Shown here piece by piece: positions 42,015 through 50,752 of a stretch of 64,000 nucleotides of DNA. The DNA is taken from the NCBI RefSeq assembly GCF_019799965.1, contig NZ_JABGCJ010000008.1, positions 1 to 64,000 on the forward strand, in the 5' to 3' direction. A model generated the notes under the pieces. The model saw only the letters and a list, made by a program, of their open reading frames with translations, was not told the origin of the DNA and made no database searches. The stretch comes from Modestobacter italicus (lineage in GTDB: Bacteria > Actinomycetota > Actinomycetes > Mycobacteriales > Geodermatophilaceae). A program made the translations under genes and the position numbers. Every line of letters begins with the position of its first letter. The first letter of the stretch is position 1.

Positions 42015-43489
42015 CAGTGACCGCTCAGCTGACCGGCGTGCCGCTGGTAGCGGGCGGCGGAGTGGTCGCTGAGCCCGACCACGGTGGCGGTCTTGCCGCG
42101 GGTCTCGTACTTGTGGGTGATCGCGTCGAGCGCGGCCACGGTGGAGGCGTCCCAGACCTGCGCGCCGGAGAGGTCGATGACCACCTCGTGCGGGTCGCCG
42201 GCGTAGTCGAACTGGGTGTACAGGTCGTTGCTGGAGGCGAAGAACAGCGCGCCGCGCACCTGGTAGACCCGGCGCCCGTCGGTGCCGGTGGTGGCGGTGA
42301 CCTGCACCAGGTGGGCGACCCGGCGGGCGAACAGCACGCAGGCGACCAGCACGCCGACCCCGACGCCGATTGCCAGGTTGTGGGTGGCCAGCGTGACGGC
42401 CACGGTCGCCAGCATCACCGCGGTCTCGCTGCGCGGCATGGTGTGGATGGTGCGCAGGCTGTGCCAGTCGAAGGTGGCGATCGACACGAAGATCATCACC
42501 GCCACGAGCGCGGCCATCGGGATGATCGCGACGACGTCGCCGAGCACCACCACGAGCACGAGCAGGAACGCGCCGGCCAGGAAGGTCGACAGCCGGGTGC
42601 GGGCGCCGGACTTCACGTTGATCATCGTCTGGCCGATCATGGCGCAGCCGCCCATGCCGCCGAACAGGCCGGAGGCGATGTTCGCGGTGCCCTGGCCCCA
42701 GGACTCCCGGGTCTTGTTCGAGGGGGTGTCGGTGATGTCGTCGACGAGCTTCGCGGTCATCAGCGACTCCATCAGGCCGACGAAGGCGATCCCGAGGGCG
42801 TAGGGCGCGATGATCGACAGCGTCTCGAGCGTGAACGGGACGTCGGGCAGCAGGAGGAACGGCAGCGTGTCGGGCAGCTCGCCCTGGTCGCCGACCGTCG
42901 GTACCGCGATGGCGGCCACGACCGTGATCACGGTCAGCACGATGATGCTGACCAGCGGCGCCGGGACGACGGTGGTCAGTCGCGGCAGACCGAAGATGAC
43001 GGCCAGCCCGGCGATCACCATCGGGTAGACCAGCCACGGGACGTCGATCAGCTGGGGCAGCTGGGCGGTGAAGATCAGGATCGCCAGTGCGTTGACGAAG
43101 CCGACCATCACGCTGCGCGGGATGAACCGCATCAGCCGGGCGAAGCCGGCCAGGCCGAGCAGGATCTGGAAGACCCCGCCGAGGATGACCGCGGCGAGCA
43201 GGTGGCCCAGTCCGTGGTCACGCACCAGCGGGGCGATGACCAGGGCGATCGCGCCGGTGGCAGCGGTGATCATGGCCGGGCGGCCGCCGGTGAAGGAGAT
43301 GACCACGGCCATCACGAACGAGGAGAACAGCCCGACCCGCGGGTCGACGCCGGCGATGATCGAGAAGCTGATCGCCTCGGGGATCAGCGCGAGCGCGACG
43401 ACCAGGCCGGCCAGCACCTCGGTGCGGGCGACCGAGGGCGAGAGCCAGCTCGGGCGGCGGAGGGCAGGACTTGCAGGCAGGGAGGACAT
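42014..43489 (-). CDS. SulP-family anion transporter with STAS domain
   Basis: 491 residues. About 12 membrane helices with the SulP core ([81 protein letters not shown]) and a C-terminal STAS domain (about 385-480, [19 protein letters not shown]). Substrates of bacterial SulP proteins include sulfate, bicarbonate and dicarboxylates; this sequence does not say which. First gene of an operon with a MerR regulator. Confidence 0.9.
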   Translation of the reverse strand: MSSLPASPALRRPSWLSPSVARTEVLAGLVVALALIPEAISFSIIAGVDPRVGLFSSFVMAVVISFTGGRPAMITAATGAIALVIAPLVRDHGLGHLLAAVILGGVFQILLGLAGFARLMRFIPRSVMVGFVNALAILIFTAQLPQLIDVPWLVYPMVIAGLAVIFGLPRLTTVVPAPLVSIIVLTVITVVAAIAVPTVGDQGELPDTLPFLLLPDVPFTLETLSIIAPYALGIAFVGLMESLMTAKLVDDITDTPSNKTRESWGQGTANIASGLFGGMGGCAMIGQTMINVKSGARTRLSTFLAGAFLLVLVVVLGDVVAIIPMAALVAVMIFVSIATFDWHSLRTIHTMPRSETAVMLATVAVTLATHNLAIGVGVGVLVACVLFARRVAHLVQVTATTGTDGRRVYQVRGALFFASSNDLYTQFDYAGDPHEVVIDLSGAQVWDASTVAALDAITHKYETRGKTATVVGLSDHSAARYQRHAGQLSGH

Positions 43490-43582
43490 GCCACCGTTCC
43501 GGGTCGTGCGCGAGGGGGCGCAGGTGGAGCCGGAACAGCGGTGGTCCGGGCGAGGACGGCCAGCGGCCGTCGAATCCGGACC

Positions 43583-43613
43583 AACATAACCCTCACGTCA
43601 AGGAAGGGTTGCC
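43583..43613 (-). promoter_or_regulatory. MerR-type promoter of the SulP operon
   Basis: On the minus strand GGCAAC (43613-43608) and TATGTT (43588-43583) are 19 bp apart, and the interval contains CCTTGACGTGAGG inside a longer inverted repeat AACCCT-N11-AGGGTT (43588-43610). Long spacer plus dyad suggests activation by the MerR protein encoded at the end of this operon. Confidence 0.5.
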
Positions 43614-43619
43614 CTCGGT

Positions 43620-43671
43620 CACCGGACGACCGCTGCCCTGCCGGATCCGGCAGGGCAGCGGTCGTCCGGTG
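43620..43671 (-). terminator. 52-bp perfect palindrome, terminator of the RNase J gene
   Basis: Bases 43620-43671 are a perfect inverted repeat with 26-bp arms meeting at GGATCC, starting 6 bp beyond the RNase J stop. In RNA it would form a very stable hairpin; there is no clear U-tract, which is common for GC-rich actinobacteria. It insulates RNase J from the SulP promoter just beyond. Confidence 0.75.
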
Positions 43672-43676
43672 CCAGC

Positions 43677-45362
43677 TCAGGCGTCGATGACCACCGGGAT
43701 GACCACTGGCGCGCGGCGGTGGGCCCGGTTGGCCCAGCCGGCCACGGCGCGGCCGATCAGCTCCTCGAGCTGGGCGGCGTCGGTGACCCCGTCAGCCGCG
43801 GCCCGGGCGAGCTCCCGCTCGATCACCGGCACCGCGGCGTCGAAGTTGGCGGCCTCATGGACGAAGCCGCGGGCCAGGAAGTCCGGTGCCTCGGCGAGCT
43901 GCCCGGTGTCGGCGTCGACGATGGCGACGACGGTGATGACACCCTCCTCGGCGAGGGTGCGCCGGTCCTTCAGCGAGGCCTCGGTCGCCCCGCCGACGGT
44001 GTTGCCGTCGACGTAGACGTTGCCGGCGGGCACCTTGCCGGTGACCGAGACCCGGCCGTCGACCAGGTCCACCACGACGCCGTCCTCGACGATGACGACC
44101 CGCTTGGGGTCGACGCCGGTGCGGATGGCCAGGTCGGCGTTGGCCCGCAGGTGACGGGACTCGCCGTGCACCGGCATGACGTTGCGCGGCTTGACGATGT
44201 TGTAGCAGTACACGAGCTCGCCGGCGCTGGCGTGGCCGGAGACGTGCACCTTGGCGTTGCCCTTGTGCACCACGTTGGCGCCGATCTTGGTGAACTCGTT
44301 GATGATCCGGTAGATGGCGTTCTCGTTGCCCGGGATCAGCGAGCTGGCCAGCAGCACGGTGTCGCCCTCGGAGATCCTGATGACGTGGTCCCGGTTGGCC
44401 ATCCGGGACAGCGCCGCCATCGGCTCGCCCTGGGAGCCGGTGCAGATCAGGCACACCTGGTCGGCGGGCAGCTTCTCCAGCACCTTCATGTCCACGACCA
44501 GGCCCTTGGGCACCCGCAGGTAGCCCAGGTCGCGGGCGATCCCCATGTTGCGGACCATCGACCGGCCGACGAAGGCGACCTTGCGGCCGTGCTCGTGTGC
44601 GGCGTCGAGCACCTGCTGGATCCGGTGCACGTGGCTGGCGAAGCTGGAGACGATGACCCGCTTGGGCGCGGTGCGGAACACCGTGTCGATCGCCGGGGTG
44701 AGCTCGCCCTCCGAGGTGGTGAACCCGGGGACGTCGGCGTTGGTGGAGTCGGTGAGGAAGAGGTCGACGCCCTCCTCGCCCAGCCGGGCGAACCCGCGCA
44801 GGTCGGTGATCCGCTGGTCCAGCGGGAACTGGTCCATCTTGAAGTCACCGGTGTGCAGCACCAGCCCGGCCGCGGTGCGGATCGCCACCGCGAGTGCATC
44901 GGGGATGGAGTGGTTGACCGCCAGGAACTCCAGGTCGAAGGGCCCCAGCCGCAGCTCGTCGCCCTCGGCGACCTGCTCGGTCACCGGGGTGATCTTGTGC
45001 TCCTTGAGCTTGGCCTCGATGAAGGCCAGCGTCAGCTTCGACCCGACGACCGGGATGTCCCGCCGCTCGCGCAGCAGGTAGGGGACGCCGCCGATGTGGT
45101 CCTCGTGCCCGTGGGTCAGCACGACGGCCACCACGTCGTCCAGCCGGTCCCGGATGGAGGTGAAGTCCGGGAGGATGACGTCGATGCCGGGCTGGTGCTC
45201 CTCGGGGAACAGCACGCCGCAGTCGACGATCAGCAGCTTGCCGGCGTGCTCGAACACGGTCATGTTGCGGCCGATCTCACCCAGGCCGCCGAGGGCCACC
45301 ACCCGGAGACCGGCCGCGGGCAGGGCCGGGGGCGTCCGGGGATCTCGACGCGTTCTGCTCAT
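43677..45362 (-). CDS. rnj: Ribonuclease J
   Basis: About 561 residues. Metallo-beta-lactamase domain with LTHGHEDHIGGVPYLL and LHTGDFKMDQ, beta-CASP domain (VHRIQQVLDAAHEHGRKVAFVGRSM, ICTGSQGEPMAAL, VHVSGHASAGELVY, MPVHGESRHL) and the RNase J C-terminal domain. It is a 5'-3' exo- and endoribonuclease for mRNA turnover and rRNA maturation. The start is either ATG 45362 or GTG 45371; GAGG is close to both. In many actinobacteria it lies after dapA, but here it does not: the next gene upstream is the c-di-GMP enzyme. Confidence 0.95.
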   Translation of the reverse strand: MSRTRRDPRTPPALPAAGLRVVALGGLGEIGRNMTVFEHAGKLLIVDCGVLFPEEHQPGIDVILPDFTSIRDRLDDVVAVVLTHGHEDHIGGVPYLLRERRDIPVVGSKLTLAFIEAKLKEHKITPVTEQVAEGDELRLGPFDLEFLAVNHSIPDALAVAIRTAAGLVLHTGDFKMDQFPLDQRITDLRGFARLGEEGVDLFLTDSTNADVPGFTTSEGELTPAIDTVFRTAPKRVIVSSFASHVHRIQQVLDAAHEHGRKVAFVGRSMVRNMGIARDLGYLRVPKGLVVDMKVLEKLPADQVCLICTGSQGEPMAALSRMANRDHVIRISEGDTVLLASSLIPGNENAIYRIINEFTKIGANVVHKGNAKVHVSGHASAGELVYCYNIVKPRNVMPVHGESRHLRANADLAIRTGVDPKRVVIVEDGVVVDLVDGRVSVTGKVPAGNVYVDGNTVGGATEASLKDRRTLAEEGVITVVAIVDADTGQLAEAPDFLARGFVHEAANFDAAVPVIERELARAAADGVTDAAQLEELIGRAVAGWANRAHRRAPVVIPVVIDA

Positions 45363-45488
45363 GATCCTCACGCTACGTCAGGGACGGTGCGGTGCTGCGG
45401 GAGGACCGCCGACGGGGGCGCGGCTGTCGGCCCGTGGGCCGGGGTGCACCTCGCCGGCGCGCGCGGCGCCGGTGTCTGCGGCCCGGGG

Positions 45489-47774
45489 TCAGCCGGCGCG
45501 GCGCTTGCTGCGGTACATGGCGGCATCCGCGCGGGCGATCAGGGCTGCCGGGTCGTCGGCGTCGCCGGGGAAGACCGCAGCGCCGGAGCTGGCGCTGATC
45601 CGCAGTGCGGCGTCGGCCAGCACGAGTGGGTCGGCGAGGGCGGAGCGGAGGTGCTCCTGCACCCGGCGGACCATCTGCTCCGCGCCCGCGGCACCTCCGC
45701 CGTCCGGGTGCCCGTCCGCCGGCGGCAACCCGGCGAGGACGACGAGGAACTCGTCCCCACCGAGCCGGCCGAGCAGGTCGCCGGCGCGGATGGCCGACCG
45801 CAGCCGCCCGGCCGCCCAGACGAGCGCGGAGTCGCCGACGGCGTGGCCGAAGCGGTCGTTGATCGCCTTGAAGTCGTCCAGGTCCAGGAGCACCGTCGCC
45901 ACGCTCGCGCCACTGCGCCTGGCCCGGCGCAGCTCCAGGTGCAGGTGCTCCAGCACGTGCGCCCGGTTGGGGAGCCCGGTCAGCTCGTCGTGGTGGGCCA
46001 GGTACGCCGTCCGTCGCTCCCGTTCGACTCGTGCGGTCACGTCCAGCTGGCTGCCGATGTGGTGGGTGATCTCGCCGTGCGCGTCGCGCACGGCGCTGAC
46101 GTGCAGCTCGTTCCAGAAGGCCGAGCCGTCCCGCCGGTAGTTCAGCAGCACCGCGTCCACGTCCCGGCCGGCGAGCAGCCGTCGGCCGATCGGGTGCACC
46201 TGGCTCCGGTCGGTGTCCGGCCCCTGCAGGAAGCGGCAGTTGCGGCCGAGGACCTCCGCCTCGGTGTAGCCGGTCATCCGCAGGAACGCCGCGTTGGCGT
46301 AGACCAGCGGGAGGTCGGGCCGGCGGGCGTCGGCGATGACGATCCCGTTGCTGGCGACCGAGACGGCCCGGAGCATGAGCTCGGGCAGCTCGGCCTCGGC
46401 GACGCGCGGGACCGCACCGCCGGCGGCCGGTCTCTCGGGCACCGCGGCCTGCGGGGCCGTGCCCGAGGCCATCGGACGGGTCCTCTCCAGCAGCAGGCCG
46501 GCCGCCTCGAGCACCCGCGTCCGGTCGTAGGTCAGCACGTAGTCCAGCCGGCGCCCCGCGGGGTCGGCCGGGCCCAGGACGTCGGGCCCGAGGCCGCCCT
46601 CGCACCCGCCGGCCGGGACCTCGCGGGCGGCCAGTGCGGCCGCGAAGTGCGGGCTGACCACGGTGACGACCCACTGGTCGTTCAGCGGGTCGTCCGCGTC
46701 CAGGGCGGTGCCCACCACCCCGGGGCACGGCTCGTCCGGCATGCCCACGCCGGTCACCGCGGTCAGGGCGGTGACGTTGCCGAGCGTCTCGTACCGGCGC
46801 CGGGTGCGCGGGTCCATCAGGTCCGCGTGCTGGAAGTTCGCCAGGACGACGGTCTGCTCGTCCAGCAGCAGCGCCTGTCGCTCGACCTGCCCGGTCAACG
46901 AGGCCAGCAGCGGCACGCCGGCCCGCTGCGGCACCGAGGCGGCGGCGAGGACGGCGTACGGGGTGGCCAGCGGCGCGGGCTCCGCAGAGCCGTGCACCCG
47001 AGAGGCGGGCACCCGAGAGCCGTGCACCCGATCGCCGGGCGCCGGGGCGGCGGGCCGGAGCCGCAGTGGCCGCATGCGGGTCGTCGGCAGCTCCGCGGGG
47101 CGGCCGAACATCCAGCCCTGGCCGAGTCGGGCGCCCATCGCCAGTGCCCGCTCCCGGTGCTCCCCGGTCTCGATCCCCTCGGCCAGGACGACGGCGCCGG
47201 AGCGCTCGGCGTCCGCGCGGACGGCGTTGACCACCGCGGCGGTCTGCAGGCTGGTGTGCCCGCGCACCAGGGCGAGGTCCAGCTTGATCACGTCCGGGCG
47301 GAGGAAGGACACCAGCGCGAGCCCGGCCGGCTCGGCGCCGACGTCGTCCAGCGCCACCCGCCAGCCGATCTCGCGGGCGCCCCGCACGCCGCGGATGAGG
47401 TCAGCCGGGCGTTCCAGCAGGTCGCGCTCGGTCACCTCGAGCACGACCTGCGCCCGGGCGGGGGTGAGCTCGGCGAGCTCGGTCAGGTCGGTGGGGGTGA
47501 GGGAGGCCAGCGTCGCGGGCTCGATGTTCACGAAGAGCGTGCTGGGGCCGCCGGCGCCGGCGATCCCGCGCAGCGCGGCGCGCAGGCAGGCGGCGTCCAG
47601 CGAGGCGGTCGTGCCGGCCACGGCCGCGGCCGCGAACAGCTCGGTGGGGGACTCCAACGGCCCGGGCTCGCCCCGGGACAGTGCCTCCACCGCCACCAGC
47701 GTGCCGTCGGACAGGTCGACGATCGGCTGGAAGAGCGAGCGGACGACGGGCACCGGGAGCTCCGATGCCGTCAT
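45489..47774 (-). CDS. EAL-DICT-LOV-GGDEF protein, probable blue-light-responsive c-di-GMP enzyme
   Basis: 761 residues. Residues 10-235 are an EAL domain with VEALSRGEP, VNIEPATLAS, DDVG, KLDLALV, AEGIET and GQGWMFGRP; the usual DDFG is DDVG. Residues 280-420 match a DICT sensor domain (LTGQVERQALLLDEQTVVLA). Residues 470-575 are a LOV-type PAS with the canonical flavin motif GRNCRFLQG, the photoactive Cys being residue 513. Residues 590-755 are GGDEF with an intact GRLGGDEFLV. It would make and possibly break c-di-GMP under blue-light and other control. EAL-first order is the reverse of the common GGDEF-EAL arrangement. No signal peptide or membrane helix: cytoplasmic. Confidence 0.9.
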   Translation of the reverse strand: MTASELPVPVVRSLFQPIVDLSDGTLVAVEALSRGEPGPLESPTELFAAAAVAGTTASLDAACLRAALRGIAGAGGPSTLFVNIEPATLASLTPTDLTELAELTPARAQVVLEVTERDLLERPADLIRGVRGAREIGWRVALDDVGAEPAGLALVSFLRPDVIKLDLALVRGHTSLQTAAVVNAVRADAERSGAVVLAEGIETGEHRERALAMGARLGQGWMFGRPAELPTTRMRPLRLRPAAPAPGDRVHGSRVPASRVHGSAEPAPLATPYAVLAAASVPQRAGVPLLASLTGQVERQALLLDEQTVVLANFQHADLMDPRTRRRYETLGNVTALTAVTGVGMPDEPCPGVVGTALDADDPLNDQWVVTVVSPHFAAALAAREVPAGGCEGGLGPDVLGPADPAGRRLDYVLTYDRTRVLEAAGLLLERTRPMASGTAPQAAVPERPAAGGAVPRVAEAELPELMLRAVSVASNGIVIADARRPDLPLVYANAAFLRMTGYTEAEVLGRNCRFLQGPDTDRSQVHPIGRRLLAGRDVDAVLLNYRRDGSAFWNELHVSAVRDAHGEITHHIGSQLDVTARVERERRTAYLAHHDELTGLPNRAHVLEHLHLELRRARRSGASVATVLLDLDDFKAINDRFGHAVGDSALVWAAGRLRSAIRAGDLLGRLGGDEFLVVLAGLPPADGHPDGGGAAGAEQMVRRVQEHLRSALADPLVLADAALRISASSGAAVFPGDADDPAALIARADAAMYRSKRRAG

Positions 47775-47902
47775 GGCCCGAGCCTGCCACGTGGCCGGGC
47801 GGCCAGCGCGCTGTCGGAGCCGTCCGCCGGGCCGGACCGGTGCTGCTCGCGGCCGTCGACTGTGGCGCTTGACACATCAGGCGCGCACCGGTTGGCTGGT
47901 CG

Positions 47903-47916
47903 GGAAAGCGGTTGCC
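47903..47916 (+). promoter_or_regulatory. LacI-family operator of the Gfo/Idh operon
   Basis: GGAAAGCGGTTGCC fits the LacI/GalR half-site scheme TGNAANCGNTTNCA at ten of twelve fixed positions, including the central AANCGNTT. A TTGACA at 47869-47874 could be the -35 upstream. No LacI gene is in the window. Confidence 0.55.
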
Positions 47917-47970
47917 GAAGATCCGCACGGATCGGCGACGGCAGCCGTCGGCCCAGATCAGAGGAGCTCC

Positions 47971-49077
47971 GTGACCCACTCGAAGCAGCCGGTCCGCGTC
48001 GCCGTCGTGGGGGCCGGCGCCATCGCGGACGACCGACACCTACCGGCCCTGCGGGAGATGGGGGAGCGGGTCGAGGTCGTCGCGCTGGTCGACGTGGACG
48101 AGGCCCGGGCCCGGGACGCGGCCCGGCGCTGGGACGTCCCGCACGCCTTTCCCGACCTGGCCGCGATGCTCGCCGCCGAGCAGCCGGACCTGGTGGTGCT
48201 GTGCACCCCGCCGGTCGCGCACCTGGACGGCGTGACGACCTGCCTGCGCGCCGGTGCCTGGGTGTGGTGCGAGAAGCCGCCGATGCTCTCCCTGGCCGAG
48301 CTCGACGCGGTGGCCGAGCTCGAACGCGCCGGTGGGCCGTACGCGACCTACGTCTTCCAGCACCGCTTCGGCTCCGGCGCCACCCGGCTCCGCGAGCTGG
48401 TGCGCACCGGCGAGCTGGGCCGGCCGCTGGTCGCCGTCTGCCACACCCTCTGGTACCGCGACCCGGCCTACTACGAGGTGCCCTGGCGGGGGCGCTGGGC
48501 CACCGAGGGTGGCGGGCCGACGATGGGCCACGGCATCCACCAGATGGACCTGCTGCTGTCCCTGCTCGGCGACTGGCGGGAGGTCACCGCGGTCACCGGC
48601 ACCCTGGCCCGCGACGTCGAGACCGAGGACGTCGCGATGGCGGTGGTGACCTTCGAGTCCGGGGCGATGGCCACCGTCGTCAACAGCGTGCTGTCCCCGC
48701 GCGAGACCAGCTACCTGCGCTTCGACTTCACCGACGCGACCGTCGAGCTGCAGCACCTCTACGGCTACGGCGACGACGACTGGACCTGGACCGCCGCCCC
48801 ACACGTCACCGATCCCCACCGGGTGGCCGGCTGGCGCGCCACGGCCGGCGTGCCCAGCGGGCACGCCGCCCAGCTGCGCAGCCTGCTGGACTCCTTCGAC
48901 CGGCGCGAGCGGCCGCAGGTCAGCGGCGTCCAGGGCCGGGAGACGATGGAGCTGGTCACCGGCATCTACCGGTCGGCGGCCACCGGCCGCCGCGTCGCCC
49001 GCGCCGACCTGGTGCCCGGCAGCCCGCACTACGACCGGCTCGGCGGGGAGCTGCTCAGCGCCGGCGGTGCCCGATGA
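47971..49077 (+). CDS. Gfo/Idh/MocA-family oxidoreductase
   Basis: 368 residues. N-terminal NAD(P)-binding Rossmann fold (VRVAVVGAGAIADDRHLPAL) with CTPPVAHLD and CEKPP, the latter holding the family's catalytic Lys, then the alpha/beta substrate domain with GGGPTMGHGIHQMDLLLSLLG. It should oxidise or reduce a sugar, inositol or sugar acid. GAGGAG precedes the GTG. Its stop overlaps the DUF6807 start by 4 bp. Confidence 0.92.
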   Translation: MTHSKQPVRVAVVGAGAIADDRHLPALREMGERVEVVALVDVDEARARDAARRWDVPHAFPDLAAMLAAEQPDLVVLCTPPVAHLDGVTTCLRAGAWVWCEKPPMLSLAELDAVAELERAGGPYATYVFQHRFGSGATRLRELVRTGELGRPLVAVCHTLWYRDPAYYEVPWRGRWATEGGGPTMGHGIHQMDLLLSLLGDWREVTAVTGTLARDVETEDVAMAVVTFESGAMATVVNSVLSPRETSYLRFDFTDATVELQHLYGYGDDDWTWTAAPHVTDPHRVAGWRATAGVPSGHAAQLRSLLDSFDRRERPQVSGVQGRETMELVTGIYRSAATGRRVARADLVPGSPHYDRLGGELLSAGGAR

Positions 49078-50009
49078 GCGCGGTGTTCCGGGTCACGCAC
49101 GAGCACGGCCGCCGGGTCGTCGTCGCGGTCGAGGCGGACGGCGTCGGGCAGGGAGCGGGCCGGGTCGAGGTCGCCACCTACGACCTGGGCCGGGACGTGG
49201 CGGCCTTCGAGGCGCCCAAGCCCTACCTGCACCCGCTCCGCACCCTCTCCGGTGCTCTGGTGTCGGCCTACCGGCCGCACGACCACAGGTGGCACAAGGG
49301 CCTGCAGATGACCGTCTCGCACCTGGACGACCAGAACTTCTGGGGCGGCTTCAGCTACCGGCACGGCGAGGGCTACGTGCCGGTCGACAACGTCGGCCGG
49401 ATGCGGCACGACGGGTTCGCCGCGTTCGAGGCGACCGACGCCGAGGTGTGCCTGGCCGAGACCCTCACCTGGGTGACCGCGGCCGGCCAGGACTGGGTCG
49501 GCGAGCGGCGCGAGCTGCGCTGGCACGACCTGGACGTCGAGCGCGGCACCTGGACGCTGGACTTCGCCACCGATCTGCGCAACCTCCGGGACACCGACCT
49601 GCACGTGGGCAGCCCGACCACGCACGGCCGCCCGGACGCCGGCTACACCGGCTTCTTCTGGCGCGGGCCGCGCGGCTTCACCGGCGGTGAGGTGCACGTC
49701 GCCGACCCGGACGCCCCGGCCGAGCCGATGGGCGCGTCGTCCCCGTGGCTGGCCTACGCCGGTCAGCACGACGAGGTCGACGGCGGCGCGACGTTGCTCT
49801 TCTTCGCCGGCACCAGCTCCGCGCCGGTGCCGCTGCGCTGGTTCGTCCGCCGGGAGCCGTTCCCCGCGGTCAACCCCTCGCCGGCCTTCAGCGAGGAGGT
49901 GACGGTCGCCCCCGGCGACGTGCTCTCCCTGCGGCACCGGGTGGTGTTCGCCGATCGGCCGTGGAGCCGCGCCGAGGTGGCGGCGTACGTGGCGGAGCAC
50001 CCGCTGTGA
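49074..50009 (+). CDS. DUF6807 (PmoA-like) family protein
   Basis: 311 residues, beta-rich, with PYLHPLRTLSGALVSAYRPHDHRWHKG, which is the fingerprint of the family that databases often call PmoA. It is not a methane monooxygenase; these proteins sit in sugar-catabolic operons next to Gfo/Idh enzymes, and the conserved His (HDHRWH) suggests metal or sugar binding. Starts and stops overlap by 4 bp on both sides, so it is made together with the oxidoreductase and the cupin. Confidence 0.85.
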   Translation: MSAVFRVTHEHGRRVVVAVEADGVGQGAGRVEVATYDLGRDVAAFEAPKPYLHPLRTLSGALVSAYRPHDHRWHKGLQMTVSHLDDQNFWGGFSYRHGEGYVPVDNVGRMRHDGFAAFEATDAEVCLAETLTWVTAAGQDWVGERRELRWHDLDVERGTWTLDFATDLRNLRDTDLHVGSPTTHGRPDAGYTGFFWRGPRGFTGGEVHVADPDAPAEPMGASSPWLAYAGQHDEVDGGATLLFFAGTSSAPVPLRWFVRREPFPAVNPSPAFSEEVTVAPGDVLSLRHRVVFADRPWSRAEVAAYVAEHPL

Positions 50010-50752
50010 GCGTTGCGGGGGCACCCGCGCCGCTCCCCGGGGCGGTCGGGCTGAGCCGGCTGTCGGTCTACCCGTGGAGCACCGAGGACGGGCTGCACGG
50101 CGGGTCGCCGCACCTGCACCTGTGCTGCTCGGAGGCCTACGTCGTCATCAGCGGCCGCGGTCGGCTGCAGACGCTCACCGTCGAGGGCGGTGCCGCGGAG
50201 CTGCCGCTGACCGCCGGGGACGTCGTGTGGTTCACCCCGGGCACGATCCACCGAGCGGTGAACGACGGGGACCTCCAGGTGGTCGTGGTGATGGAGAACA
50301 GCGGGCTGCCCGAGGCCGGGGACGCCGTCCTCACCCTGCCGGCCGAGCACCTGCGCGACCCGGACGCCTACGCCGCGGCCACCTCCCTCGCCGGCCCGGA
50401 CGGGCGCCCCTCTCCGGAGCGAGCGCGCGCCCGGCGGGACCTGGCCGTGGCCGGCTTCCTCGAGCTGCGGGAGCGCACCGCGGCCGGGGACACCGGCGCG
50501 CTCACCGCCTTCCACGAGGCCGCCGCGGCCCTGGTGCGGCCCCGGGTGCCGGACTGGCGGGAGCGGTGGGCGTCCGGGGCCCTCGCCGCGGCCCAGCGCA
50601 CCGGCGACCGGCTCGACGCGCTGGCCGACGGCGAGGCCCTGCACCTGCGCGGCGCCAAGGTCCACGGGCTCTCGTCTCGGGCCGAGCCGGTGCTCGGCAT
50701 GTGCGGCTTCCTCTCGCCCTACCTGCCCGAGCAGGCGTCCCCGGCCGGATGA
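50006..50752 (+). CDS. Cupin-domain protein
   Basis: 248 residues. A single cupin barrel lies at residues 25-110: HLHLCCSEAYVVISGRGRLQ and LPLTAGDVVWFTPGTIHRAVN supply the metal-binding His and Glu. A helical C terminus of about 130 residues follows with no recognised domain. It is the third gene of the carbohydrate operon and might be an isomerase or sugar sensor. Its last 34 bp overlap the convergent dehydrogenase gene. Confidence 0.8.
   Translation: MSVAGAPAPLPGAVGLSRLSVYPWSTEDGLHGGSPHLHLCCSEAYVVISGRGRLQTLTVEGGAAELPLTAGDVVWFTPGTIHRAVNDGDLQVVVVMENSGLPEAGDAVLTLPAEHLRDPDAYAAATSLAGPDGRPSPERARARRDLAVAGFLELRERTAAGDTGALTAFHEAAAALVRPRVPDWRERWASGALAAAQRTGDRLDALADGEALHLRGAKVHGLSSRAEPVLGMCGFLSPYLPEQASPAG

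Noticed and set aside
43719-50009. A 2096-codon open frame on the plus strand
   Set aside because: It runs antisense to RNase J and the GGDEF/EAL gene and out of frame with the genes beyond; it is low-complexity Arg/Gly/Val sequence produced by the extreme GC content.
49074-50009. Methane monooxygenase subunit (PmoA) reading of the DUF6807 gene
   Set aside because: The protein is soluble and sits in a sugar-type operon; the PmoA label of this family is not backed by similarity to particulate methane monooxygenase.
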